Source: CAYRZF01 sp964428805
Lineage (GTDB): Bacteria; Methylomirabilota; Methylomirabilia; Rokubacteriales; CSP1-6
DNA length: 15,139 nucleotides
Direction of reading: 5' to 3'
Assembly: GCA_964428805.1 (NCBI GenBank)
Contig: CAYRZF010000051.1
Coordinates: 1 to 15,139, forward strand
This document shows, piece after piece, positions 6,469 to 13,743 of the stretch (position 1 is its first letter; each line of letters opens with the position of its first letter). The position numbers were made by a program, and so were the translations under genes. The notes beneath the pieces were generated by a model that was given only the letters and a program-made list of their open reading frames with translations, was not told where the DNA came from and made no database searches.

Positions 6469-7356
6469 ATGAAACCGACGTTTCAGGGATCACTGGTCGC
6501 GCTGGTCACGCCATTCCGGGACGGCAAGGTGGACGAGCCGAAGCTGCGCGAGCTCGTGGAGTTCCACATCGCCAACGGAACCGATGTCCTCGTTCCCTGC
6601 GGAACCACGGGCGAGTCCCCTACCCTGACCCACGACGAGCACAAACGCGTCGTGGAGATCGTGATCGAAGCGGCGCGCGGGCGCGTGCCGGTGGTGGCGG
6701 GAACCGGCTCCAACTCCACCGCCGAGGCCATCGACCTCACAGCCCACGCCAAGAAAGCCGGCGCCGCGGGGGCGCTCGTCGTGAACCCGTACTACAACAA
6801 GCCCACTCAGGAGGGCTTGTACCGCCATTTCAAGGCGATCGCGGAATCCGTGGACATCCCGATCCTGGTTTACAATATCCAGGGCCGGACCGCGGTCAAC
6901 GTGGAAACCGAGACCATGACCCGGCTTGCCAAAATCCCGAATATCGTCGGGGTCAAGGAGGCCTCGGGCTCGCTGGACCAGATGACCCAGGTGATCCTCG
7001 CCTGCGGCCCCGACTTCACGGTTCTCTCGGGCGATGACACCCTCACGCTCCCCCTCATGGCCGTGGGAGGGCGCGGGGTGATCTCGGTGGTCGCCAATAT
7101 CGTGCCGAGGGAGACCGCCGACATAACCCACGCCGCGCTGGAGGGCGACTGGAAGCGAGCCCGCGAGCTCTTCCACCGCCTCTTCCCGCTCTGCCGGGCC
7201 ATGTTCATCGAGACCAACCCGATCCCGGTGAAGGAAGCCATGGCGATGATGGGAATGATCGCACCGGAGTTCAGGCTTCCGCTCTGCCGGATGGCTGACG
7301 GGAATCGCGAGCGCCTCCGGACGGTCCTCCAGCAGTTTGGCCTCTTGAAGGCCTAA
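6469..7356 (+). CDS. dapA: 4-hydroxy-tetrahydrodipicolinate synthase
   Basis: DapA condenses pyruvate with aspartate semialdehyde, the first committed step towards diaminopimelate and lysine. The 295-residue TIM-barrel protein has the Schiff-base lysine in GVKEASG (K163). The catalytic triad is T47 in CGTTGES, Y109 in NPYYNKP and Y135 in VYNIQGRT, with R140 at the carboxylate site. All are offset by two from E. coli T45, Y107, Y133 and R138. The only variation is Gln where the common form has Pro in YN-x-P-x-RT, a change I believe occurs in other lineages. The gene is bracketed by two palindromic repeats and has a very strong ribosome-binding site, so it may be expressed above its neighbours. 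The assignment within the DHDPS/NAL superfamily is supported by the operon. Confidence 0.97.
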   Translation: MKPTFQGSLVALVTPFRDGKVDEPKLRELVEFHIANGTDVLVPCGTTGESPTLTHDEHKRVVEIVIEAARGRVPVVAGTGSNSTAEAIDLTAHAKKAGAAGALVVNPYYNKPTQEGLYRHFKAIAESVDIPILVYNIQGRTAVNVETETMTRLAKIPNIVGVKEASGSLDQMTQVILACGPDFTVLSGDDTLTLPLMAVGGRGVISVVANIVPRETADITHAALEGDWKRARELFHRLFPLCRAMFIETNPIPVKEAMAMMGMIAPEFRLPLCRMADGNRERLRTVLQQFGLLKA

Positions 7357-7361
7357 CCTCG

Positions 7362-7413
7362 CCCCCTCACCTTTATCCTCTCCCCCGCTGGGGGAGAGGG
7401 CGGGGTGAGGGGG
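7362..7413. repeat. Palindromic GC-rich intergenic repeat, copy 2
   Basis: The outer arms CCCCCTCACC (7362-7371) and GGTGAGGGGG (7404-7413) and the inner arms CCTCTCCCCC (7377-7386) and GGGGGAGAGG (7390-7399) surround a 3-nt GCT loop. About 24 bases of its left arm are the exact reverse complement of the right arm of copy 1, so the two copies are in opposite orientation on either side of dapA. No T tract follows. Confidence 0.85.
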
Positions 7414-7431
7414 AGTAACTCCAGGTGAGCC

Positions 7432-8235
7432 ATGCCTGACGTAGTTGTGGCCGGCGCTGCCGGCCGGATGGGAAGCCGTGTCGTCGCCTGCCTCCGAGAC
7501 ACGCCGGAACTCAGGCTGGTGGGAGCCCTCGAGGCGTCGGGGCATCCCGCGCTCGGCCGCGATGCCGGCGAGGTGGCCGGCGTGGGGCCGCTCGGCGTCC
7601 CGATCGGGGCCGACGCGGCCGCCACTCTGACACGCGACCGGATCCTCATCGAGTTCTCGGTCCCCGAAGCCACGGTGGAACATCTCCGCATCATCGCTCG
7701 CGTCAGCAGCCGGGCGGTGGTCGGGACCACCGGTCTCACGGCGTCCCAGCGCGAGGAGATCGCGCGGCTGGCCGAGAAGGTGCCGATTCTCGTCTCGCCC
7801 AACATGAGCGTCGGGGTCAACCTCGCCTTCAAGCTCCTGGCGCAGATGGCCCACGTGTTGGGGGACGACTACGACGTGGAGATCACCGAGACTCATCACC
7901 GCTTCAAGAAGGATGCCCCCAGTGGCACCGCGCTCCGCATGGCCGAGGTGATCGCCGATGCCCTGGGACGCGACCTCGACCGCGTCGCGGTCTACGGCCG
8001 GCAGGGGACACCGGGAGAGCGCACACAGAAGGAGATCGGCCTCCTGTCGCTGCGCTCGGGCGACGTGGTGGGCGAGCACACGGTCACCTTCGGCAATCTC
8101 GGCGAGCGACTCGAGCTGACCCACCGGGCCCACAGCCGCGACACCTTCGCCCGGGGCGCGATCCGCGCCGCACGCTTCATCGCGAGCGCCTCCCCCGGGC
8201 TCTACTCGATGCAGGACGTCCTCGGCCTCAAGTAA
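7432..8235 (+). CDS. dapB: 4-hydroxy-tetrahydrodipicolinate reductase
   Basis: DapB reduces the DapA product with NAD(P)H to tetrahydrodipicolinate, the substrate of DapL. The 267-residue protein opens with the Rossmann motif VAGAAGRMGSR. It carries the family signature ETHHRFKKDAPSGTA, with H155/H156 and K159 matching E. coli H159, H160 and K163. A central VGTTGL loop and the SPNMSVGVN segment are also typical. ATG 7432 follows an AGGTGAG ribosome-binding site at 7423-7429, immediately downstream of palindromic repeat copy 2. It is followed 37 nt later by the FAH-family gene. Confidence 0.97.
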   Translation: MPDVVVAGAAGRMGSRVVACLRDTPELRLVGALEASGHPALGRDAGEVAGVGPLGVPIGADAAATLTRDRILIEFSVPEATVEHLRIIARVSSRAVVGTTGLTASQREEIARLAEKVPILVSPNMSVGVNLAFKLLAQMAHVLGDDYDVEITETHHRFKKDAPSGTALRMAEVIADALGRDLDRVAVYGRQGTPGERTQKEIGLLSLRSGDVVGEHTVTFGNLGERLELTHRAHSRDTFARGAIRAARFIASASPGLYSMQDVLGLK

Positions 8236-8272
8236 TACTCGGCCCGCGCCGGGGAAGGCAAGGAGATGCCCC

Positions 8273-9031
8273 ATGAAGATCGTCAGGTTCAAGGCCGGCG
8301 GCAAGACCCGCTACGGAGCTCTCGAGGGCACCCATGTGGTGGAGTATTCGGGAACCCCGTTCGGCACTTTCAAGCGGGGCCGGAAGAAGTTCCCCGTCAA
8401 ACAGGTGGTGCTGCTGGCTCCCGTGGTCCCCTCCAAGATCGTGGCTGTGGGACTCAACTATCGAGACCACGCCCAGGAGGTGAACCACCCCATCCCCGAG
8501 GAGCCGATCCTCTTCATCAAGCCGACCAGCGCGCTGATCGGTCCCGATGACCCTATCGTCTACCCGCCCCTCTCCCAGCGCGTGGACTACGAGGCGGAGC
8601 TCGGCGTCGTGATCAAAAAGCGCTGCCGGAACGTCCCCCCCGAGCGGGCGCGCGAGTACATCCTCGGTTATACCTGCGTGAACGACGTGACAGCGCGGGA
8701 TCTCCAGCGAAAGGACGGCCAGTGGACCCGCGGCAAGTCCTTCGACACCTTCTGCCCCGTGGGACCGTGCATCGCCACGGACATCGACCCCAATGCCGCG
8801 GACATCGAGACCTACCTGAACGGGGAGCGGAGGCAGGCTTCCAACACCAAGCATTTCATCTTCCCCGTGGAGGACGTCGTCGCCCGGATCTCGCAGGTGA
8901 TGACCCTGCTGCCGGGCGACCTCATCGCTACCGGGACGCCCTCGGGCATCGGCCCCATGCAGCCGGGCGACAAGGTCGAGGTGAGGATCGAGGGGATCGG
9001 CAGTCTGCGGAACTCCGTGGTGCGCCTCTGA
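8273..9031 (+). CDS. Fumarylacetoacetate hydrolase family protein
   Basis: The 252-residue protein is a member of the FAH / 2-hydroxyhepta-2,4-diene-1,7-dioate isomerase family, metal-dependent enzymes acting on C-C bonds or keto-enol forms of oxo-diacids. Visible motifs are GLNYRDHAQE, FIKPTSALIGPDDPI, the metal-binding DYEAELG (E107, E109) with D138 in VNDVTARD, GKSFDTFCPVGP and the C-terminal TGTPSGIG. ATG 8273 has AAGGAG (8260-8265) at 7 nt. It is placed between dapB and dapL and overlaps dapL by one base, so it is co-translated with lysine enzymes, yet it is not a known lysine-pathway step. FAHD1-type oxaloacetate decarboxylase or acylpyruvase activity, or metabolite repair, would fit. 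The substrate cannot be read from sequence. Confidence 0.9.
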   Translation: MKIVRFKAGGKTRYGALEGTHVVEYSGTPFGTFKRGRKKFPVKQVVLLAPVVPSKIVAVGLNYRDHAQEVNHPIPEEPILFIKPTSALIGPDDPIVYPPLSQRVDYEAELGVVIKKRCRNVPPERAREYILGYTCVNDVTARDLQRKDGQWTRGKSFDTFCPVGPCIATDIDPNAADIETYLNGERRQASNTKHFIFPVEDVVARISQVMTLLPGDLIATGTPSGIGPMQPGDKVEVRIEGIGSLRNSVVRL

Positions 9032-10194
9032 TGCGGGATCCCGCGGACCGCCTGAAGCGCCTGCCCCCGTATCTCTTCGCCGAGATCGACCGGAAGAAGC
9101 GCGAGGTCCTCGCCAGGGGCGTCGATGTGATCGACCTGGGGATCGGGGACCCCGATCTCCCCACACCCCCCCATATCATCCAGGCCCTCCAGAGAGCGGC
9201 AGAGGATCCAGAAAACCATCGCTATCCTTCCTACGAGGGAATGCCCGCCTTTCGTCAGGCGGTGGCGGATTGGTACGCCAAACGCTTCAACGTGCGCCTC
9301 GACCCCGAGCAGGAGGTGTTGACCCTCGTCGGCTCCAAGGAGGGGACGGCCCACATGCCGCTCGCGTTCGTGAACCCCGGCGAGGTCGTGCTGGTTCCCG
9401 ATCCCGGGTATCCGGTGTACGCCGCAGGGACGTGGTTCGCCGGCGGTGAGGTGCACTGGATGGCCCTCCGGCGGCAGCACGGGTTTCTTCCCGACCTCGA
9501 CGCGATTCCCGCCGACGTCGCGCGCCGCGCAAAACTGATGTATCTCAACTACCCCAATAACCCCACCGCGGCCGTGGCGACGCGCGAGTTCTTCGCCCGT
9601 GTCGTCTCGTTCGCCCGCAGCCACGGGATTCTCGTCTGCCACGACCTCATGTACTCCGAGCTCAAGTTCGACGGCTACGAGCCGCCGAGCTTTCTCGAGA
9701 TCGAGGGAGCGCGGGAGGTGGCAGTCGAGTTCCACTCGCTCTCCAAGACGTATTCGATGACAGGCTGGCGGCTGGGCTTCTGCGTGGGGAACGGGGCGGC
9801 GCTGGCCGGCCTCGGCAAGGTCAAGACCAACGTGGACTCCGGGGTCTTCCAGGCCGTTCAATACGCGGGCATTGCCGCCCTGACGGGACCCCAGGAGCTG
9901 CCCGAGCAGTACCGGAGGACCTACCAGAAGCGGCGCGACGTCGCGGTCGGGGGGCTCAAAGCGCTCGGGTGGGACGTGGACGTACCCAAGGGCACTTTCT
10001 TCGTCTGGGCCCCGGTGCCCGGAGGGCTGGACTCGCGCAGCTTTGCGACCCGGCTCCTCGAAGAGGTCGGCGTCGTCGTGACCCCCGGCGTGGGCTTTGG
10101 CCCGTCCGGCGAAGGGTTCTACCGGATCGCCCTCACGGTGGCCGAGGCGCGGCTGGCCGAGGCGATGGCCCGCCTCAAAGGATTCCGCTTGTGA
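9031..10194 (+). CDS. dapL: LL-diaminopimelate aminotransferase (class I/II PLP aminotransferase)
   Basis: DapL converts tetrahydrodipicolinate to LL-diaminopimelate in one transamination with glutamate, bypassing DapD, DapC and DapE. The 387-residue protein has the class I/II aminotransferase pattern: IDLGIGDPDLPTP, YPSYEGMPAFRQA, NYPNNPTAA, HDLMYSEL and the PLP lysine K239 in SLSKTYSMTGWRLGF. The N-terminal LPPYLFAEIDRKK is typical of DapL proteins. The start ATG 9031 overlaps the FAH stop (TGATG); the frame upstream of it is a shadow of the FAH gene. The choice of DapL over another aminotransferase rests on its place with dapA, dapB and lysA and the absence of succinylase genes here. Confidence 0.88.
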   Translation: MRDPADRLKRLPPYLFAEIDRKKREVLARGVDVIDLGIGDPDLPTPPHIIQALQRAAEDPENHRYPSYEGMPAFRQAVADWYAKRFNVRLDPEQEVLTLVGSKEGTAHMPLAFVNPGEVVLVPDPGYPVYAAGTWFAGGEVHWMALRRQHGFLPDLDAIPADVARRAKLMYLNYPNNPTAAVATREFFARVVSFARSHGILVCHDLMYSELKFDGYEPPSFLEIEGAREVAVEFHSLSKTYSMTGWRLGFCVGNGAALAGLGKVKTNVDSGVFQAVQYAGIAALTGPQELPEQYRRTYQKRRDVAVGGLKALGWDVDVPKGTFFVWAPVPGGLDSRSFATRLLEEVGVVVTPGVGFGPSGEGFYRIALTVAEARLAEAMARLKGFRL

Positions 10195-10577
10195 GCGTGA
10201 TGCCCACGCCCCGCGGAGGCCCTGATACAATATTCCTGGAAAACGTGACCTTCTTCGGCCATCACGGGGTCACGAAGGCTCAGCAGACCGTCGGCGCCTG
10301 GTTCTCTGTGGATGTGGAGCTGTCGCTGGATCTGACCCCGGCTTCCCTCTCCGACGACCTGGGGGCGACCGTGGACTACGGCGTGGTCGCCCGGCGGATT
10401 GTCGAGATCGGTACGAAGGAGCGGGTAAACCTGCTGGAGCGGCTCGCAGGGCTGCTGGCCAACGCGCTCCTCCGGGACTTTCCAGCGCGGCAGGTCCGGC
10501 TGCGCGTCCGGAAGCTCACACCGCCCATGGAGGGGCTCCACGGAATCCCCGGAGTCGAGATCACGCGGAGACGGTAG
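10191..10577 (+). CDS. folB: Dihydroneopterin aldolase
   Basis: FolB cleaves 7,8-dihydroneopterin to 6-hydroxymethyl-dihydropterin and glycolaldehyde in folate synthesis. The 128-residue protein has NVTFFGHHGV, VDYGVV (Y63), VNLLERLA (E83) and VRKLTPPM (K108). These correspond to S. aureus Y54, E74 and the catalytic K100. At the position of S. aureus E22, in the loop after GHHG, there is glutamine (Q31), an unusual loss of a substrate-contacting acid. The GTG start at 10191 is preferred over ATG 10200 because AAGGA (10178-10182) is 8 nt upstream and the GTG overlaps the dapL TGA by 4 nt (GTGA). The two starts differ by three residues. folK follows after 11 nt. Confidence 0.93.
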   Translation: MSVMPTPRGGPDTIFLENVTFFGHHGVTKAQQTVGAWFSVDVELSLDLTPASLSDDLGATVDYGVVARRIVEIGTKERVNLLERLAGLLANALLRDFPARQVRLRVRKLTPPMEGLHGIPGVEITRRR

Positions 10578-10588
10578 CGGCGGTCACC

Positions 10589-11137
10589 ATGACGCGCGTG
10601 TTCCTGAGCCTCGGTTCGAACCTGGGCGATCGTCTCGAGTTGCTGCAAAAGGCGGTCGGCCTGCTAACGGCGACCGAGGGCGTCAGGCTCCTGGACGCCT
10701 CCCGCCTCTACGAAACCGAACCCTGGGAGAGCGTGCCGGGGCAGACCGTGCAGCGAGCCGGCTGGTTCCTGAATTGCGTCGTGGCCATCGAGACGACGCT
10801 TTCCCCTGCCGCCCTGCTCAAGCGGGTCCATCAAATCGAGAACGCCCTGGGGCGGGTCCGCTTGGGAGGCTCCCCGGAGGCCACACGGTATGAGCCCCGC
10901 ACCCTGGATATGGACATCCTGCTCTACGGGGAGCAGGTGATCAGCGCCCCCGACGACCTCCACATCCCCCACCTCCTGATGCACGAGCGGGGATTCGTCC
11001 TCAAGCCCCTGGCTGACCTCGAGCCCGAGCTGGAACACCCCGTCCTCTACCGGACCGTCCGCGAGCTCCTCCTAGAGCTGGAGGACGAGCACCAGGTGAT
11101 GCCCGCCGAACATCCCAGGCGGTGGTTTGAGCCCTGA
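10589..11137 (+). CDS. folK: 2-amino-4-hydroxy-6-hydroxymethyldihydropteridine pyrophosphokinase
   Basis: FolK (HPPK) transfers pyrophosphate from ATP to the product of FolB, the next step towards dihydropteroate. The 182-residue protein shows LSLGSNLGDR, TEPW, FLNCVVAIET and YEPRTLDMDILLYG, in which D107 and D109 are the two magnesium-binding aspartates (E. coli D95 and D97). It then has HIPHLLMHERGFVLKPLADLEPE. It is slightly longer than E. coli FolK (about 160) through a C-terminal tail rich in acidic and Leu residues. No strong ribosome-binding site precedes ATG 10589. The close spacing with folB suggests coupled production of two consecutive folate steps. Confidence 0.96.
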   Translation: MTRVFLSLGSNLGDRLELLQKAVGLLTATEGVRLLDASRLYETEPWESVPGQTVQRAGWFLNCVVAIETTLSPAALLKRVHQIENALGRVRLGGSPEATRYEPRTLDMDILLYGEQVISAPDDLHIPHLLMHERGFVLKPLADLEPELEHPVLYRTVRELLLELEDEHQVMPAEHPRRWFEP

Positions 11138-11662
11138 ATGCCCGACCCCGAGTTCCAGCGCCAGGCCCTCGAACACCTCAACGCCCTCTACAACCTGGCC
11201 GTCTACCTGACCCGGAACGGCTCCGAGGCCGAGGACCTGGTCCAGGAGACCTACCTCCGCGCGTTTCGCTTTTCCCACCGCTTCCAGCCGGGAACCCATC
11301 TGCGGGCCTGGATGTTTCAAATACTGAGGAATACGTTCCTCACCTTCTACCGCCACCGGGAGCGGGAGCCGGCTTTCCTGGACGAGGAGGACCTCGACAC
11401 CGCACGAGAAACCATGTTCCACGACGCCCCCCCGCGAGACGGCGCATCCGTTGAGGTCCACGCGGATCTGGGCCGGGCGTTGGCCCAGCTGCCCGAGGAG
11501 TTTCGGACCATCCTCCTGTTGGCGGAGGTCGAAGAGCTTTCGCTCGAGGAGGTGGCGCAAATCATGGGGTGCCCGGTGGGGACGGTGAAGTCTCGCATCT
11601 TCCGCGCCAAGGAGCGGTTGCGGGGATTTCTCTCGGATTACGGCGAGGAGTTCAGGAGCTAG
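11138..11662 (+). CDS. ECF-type RNA polymerase sigma factor
   Basis: The 174-residue protein has only sigma regions 2 and 4, as in group IV (extracytoplasmic function) factors. Region 2 spans about 10-75, with AEDLVQETYLRAFR and LRAWMFQILRNTFLTFYR for core binding and -10 recognition. Region 4 spans about 112-165, with LPEEFRTILLLAEVEELSLEEVAQIMGCPVGTVKSRIFRAKERL, a helix-turn-helix that reads the -35. The ATG directly abuts the folK stop, and only a weak GGTGG lies upstream, so translation is probably coupled to folK. A gene for a membrane protein follows after 3 nt and is the likely anti-sigma partner. The target regulon is unknown; no ECF-type promoter could be recognised in front of this gene. 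Confidence 0.93.
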   Translation: MPDPEFQRQALEHLNALYNLAVYLTRNGSEAEDLVQETYLRAFRFSHRFQPGTHLRAWMFQILRNTFLTFYRHREREPAFLDEEDLDTARETMFHDAPPRDGASVEVHADLGRALAQLPEEFRTILLLAEVEELSLEEVAQIMGCPVGTVKSRIFRAKERLRGFLSDYGEEFRS

Positions 11663-11665
11663 ACG

Positions 11666-12373
11666 ATGAGGGGCGAAGAGTTCAGGGAAGACCCGGGAGA
11701 GGGGGCGCGGTTTCGGCGCCTCCTGGCCGAGCGGCTTCCACGCCATGCGGCCCCTGCCCGGCTGCGGGAGGCGATTGTCGCGACAACCACCCCGCCCCGG
11801 AGATCGCCGTGGTGGGCTCCCGCCCTCAGCGCCCTGGCCACCGCTTTGGTCATGGCGCTCGTGGGGCTGCCGTTCCTGCCTCACGCGCCCCAGCCCGACT
11901 CGCTCCAGCCCATTGTGAACGCCGTGCTCTCCGCGCACATGCAGAGCCTGCTCTGGGGGGAGCCGCGCCCGGAGGCGGTGTGGGTTGCAGCCCCCCGCGT
12001 CATGGAGGAAACGGGAATCGGCCTCTCTTGGTTTTTCCAGGGCGACGCCGAGGTCCAGCTCATCAACGTGGAGCCGATGATCCTAGAAGGGCGGCGGGCC
12101 CTCGCCCTCACCTACAGGGACTCCGAGGGGCACTGGCTGACCTACCTGCTTGTCCGCGGCGCGGGAGTCTCCCTGCCAAAGCAGGGACGCGTCCAGATCG
12201 ACGGATTCCGACCGCTTCTCACCAAAGTGGATGGCTTCTCGCTTTTCGTCTGGAAGCAGCAGGACCTGGCCTGCTTCCTGATCTCCGATCTGGTCTCCGA
12301 GCAAGACCTCTCGCGCTTCAAGGAGGTCTTCCTGAAAGTTCGGAGCGCCACGGAGGTGGTGCCGAACAGCTAA
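11666..12373 (+). CDS. Putative membrane anti-sigma factor without zinc finger
   Basis: The 235-residue protein follows the sigma gene by 3 nt with AGGAG (11654-11658) at 7 nt before ATG 11666. The layout is a short cytoplasmic part (1-48), one membrane segment (about 49-71) and an extracytoplasmic domain. The outer domain has the pattern of RsiW/transmembrane anti-sigma proteins: a strand ending in EGRRALALTYRDSEGHWLTYLLV and, near the end, DGFSLFVWKQQDLACFLISDL. The usual His-x3-Cys-x2-Cys zinc-binding anti-sigma domain is absent; the only cysteine (in LACFL) lies in the outer domain. The inner part could still clamp the sigma factor through the basic helix around RFRRLLAERLPRH. Gene order strongly supports the role; the sequence alone does so modestly. 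Confidence 0.7.
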   Translation: MRGEEFREDPGEGARFRRLLAERLPRHAAPARLREAIVATTTPPRRSPWWAPALSALATALVMALVGLPFLPHAPQPDSLQPIVNAVLSAHMQSLLWGEPRPEAVWVAAPRVMEETGIGLSWFFQGDAEVQLINVEPMILEGRRALALTYRDSEGHWLTYLLVRGAGVSLPKQGRVQIDGFRPLLTKVDGFSLFVWKQQDLACFLISDLVSEQDLSRFKEVFLKVRSATEVVPNS

Positions 12374-12403
12374 CCCCCCTCACCTTCTATCCTCTCCTCC
12401 CAG
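12374..12403. repeat. Half-copy of the palindromic repeat at the convergent gene end
   Basis: The stretch starting CCCCCTCACCTT and continuing to CCTCTCCTCCC matches the left arm of repeat copy 2 with one inserted base and one substitution. The complementary right arm is missing. It begins right after the anti-sigma stop (12371-12373). On the minus strand it encodes the last residues and stop codon of the ligase. Confidence 0.6.
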
Positions 12404-13743
12404 GGATCGCTCCACGACGAACGGCAGCACCATCACCGCGTAGGCCACCATCACCACCTNNNNNNNNNNNNNNNNNNNNNNNNNNNNNNNNNNNNNNNNN
12501 NNNNNNNNNNNNNNNNNNNNNNNNNNNNNNNNNNNNNNNNNNNNNNNNNNNNNNNNNNNGATCGCTCCACGACGAACGGCAGCACCATCACCGCGTAGGC
12601 CACCATCACCACCTCGGAGTCCCCGAAGTTGTGCTCGAAGAGCCCCGCCACCAGAAATCCGACAATGGCCACAAGGCTCCCCGCCACCAACCTCCACTCC
12701 CGCGCCTGAGCCGGCCCGATTCGCCTGAGGAGCCGCGCGCCGCGAAGGAAGAACGCACTCCAGATCCAGAGCCACGCGGCGAGCCCGAGAAGTCCGCGCT
12801 CGGCCGTGATCTGGAGCGGCGTGTTGTGAACGTGGCTGGTGGTCTTCCGGTGGGCCTCGGGCAGCGCGTACCGGGGAAACACGGCCTTGACCTGGCCGGG
12901 GCCGACGCCTGTGAGCGGGTGATCCCGGATGATCGCCAGCCCGCTCTGCCACATGAGGAGTCGCTCCCGCATCGTCGGATCCGACGGGTCCGCGAAGCTC
13001 CGGATCCGATGCTCCAGCGGGCCCGCCGGAAGCAGCAGGATCCCCAGGAGCACGGCCGCGATCGCCACGAGCACCGAGAACCGCCGGAGGAAGAGGGAGA
13101 GTGCGATCGCCCCCGCCACGAATCCGAGCCAGGCTCCGCGCGTCAGGGTCAGGACGAGCCCCAGCCCCGAGATCGCCCATGCCGGGAGCATCCACCGCTG
13201 CCGTTCCCCCGTTCGCCCGATGAGCCGGGGCAGAGTTGCCAGCAACACCAGGGTCAGGACCCCGGCGAGGGTCATGTAGATGCTGAAGAAGCCGTGGGCA
13301 CGATCGCACCGATGAAAGAAGCGAGCGAGCACCGCCAGGCGCACCGGCTCACGGGGACACAGAGCCACCTGGATGACGCTGAGCCCGGCGTGGATCGCGA
13401 GCAGAAGGAACAGCCGGGTGAGGAACTTGTCGGCAGCGTCAACGTCCGGGAGGGCCTCGAGGAGCACGTAGAGAACGGCAAAAAGGAGCAGGCCCCTGGC
13501 ATCCACCAGGCTCGCCGCCGGATTCTCTGAGCGGAAGGCTGAGAGCAGAGTCGCCGCGGCAAACGCCAAGACCGGCCCGGCCAGGGGGAAGCCCAGCGCC
13601 GCGCGCACTGAGGCGTTCCGAAGCCTCCAGAGCCCGAGGAGTGCCAGGAGCGCCAGGACCGACTCGGAGAGCGTGATCGAAAACGCGAGCCCCACCAGGA
13701 ACAGGGCGAGGACCCACTGATGAACAGAGCGCGCGTCGCTCAA
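12380..13743 (-). CDS. O-antigen ligase / Wzy-type polymerase family membrane protein (split by gap artefact)
   Basis: This family transfers or polymerises lipid-linked glycans at the periplasmic face. Joining across the gap by dropping 155 bp (one 55-bp copy plus 100 N) gives 1209 bases, a 402-residue protein ending ...VVERSLGGEDRR. The raw length is not divisible by three. About ten hydrophobic segments are present. Wzy_C/WaaL-like features are LTRGAWLG (R202) and a large outer loop with GVGPG (279-283), SHVHNTPLQ (H304, H306, N307) and ERGLLGL. The start is a TTG at 13743 that overlaps the upstream gene's TGA by 4 nt; no strong ribosome-binding site is visible, so coupling is likely. The substrate is not determined. 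It converges on the anti-sigma gene with 6 nt between stops. Confidence 0.85.
12405..12459. repeat. 55-bp direct repeat, left copy at the gap
   Basis: All 55 bases are identical to 12560-12614 on the other side of the N gap. Both copies encode the same part of the ligase C-terminus. The repeat reflects overlapping contig ends rather than biology. Confidence 0.9.
12460..12559. other. Scaffold gap of 100 N
   Basis: Exactly 100 undetermined bases, the usual placeholder length. Flanking identity of 55 bp shows that the two contigs overlap, so the real gap length is probably zero and one flank should be removed. Confidence 0.97.
12560..12614. repeat. 55-bp direct repeat, right copy at the gap
   Basis: Identical to 12405-12459. 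It continues without break into the ligase coding sequence, so it is the copy in its natural place relative to the rest of the gene. Confidence 0.9.

Noticed and set aside
7362..7413. Intrinsic terminator after dapA, and likewise after lysA
   Set aside because: The stems are followed by G-rich sequence with no T tract, and the next operon gene starts immediately.
6490..8304. A 604-codon open frame on the minus strand across dapA and dapB
   Set aside because: It is antisense to two well-supported enzymes, crosses a palindromic repeat, and its translation is low-complexity and rich in His, Gly and Arg. This is a typical GC-rich shadow.
12405..12614. A true biological direct duplication or a CRISPR-like repeat
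   Set aside because: There are only two copies, both against an exactly 100-N gap, and removing one restores the reading frame.
11569..13530. A long plus-strand frame running through the N gap
   Set aside because: It spans undetermined bases and overlaps the sigma, anti-sigma and ligase genes in the wrong frames.
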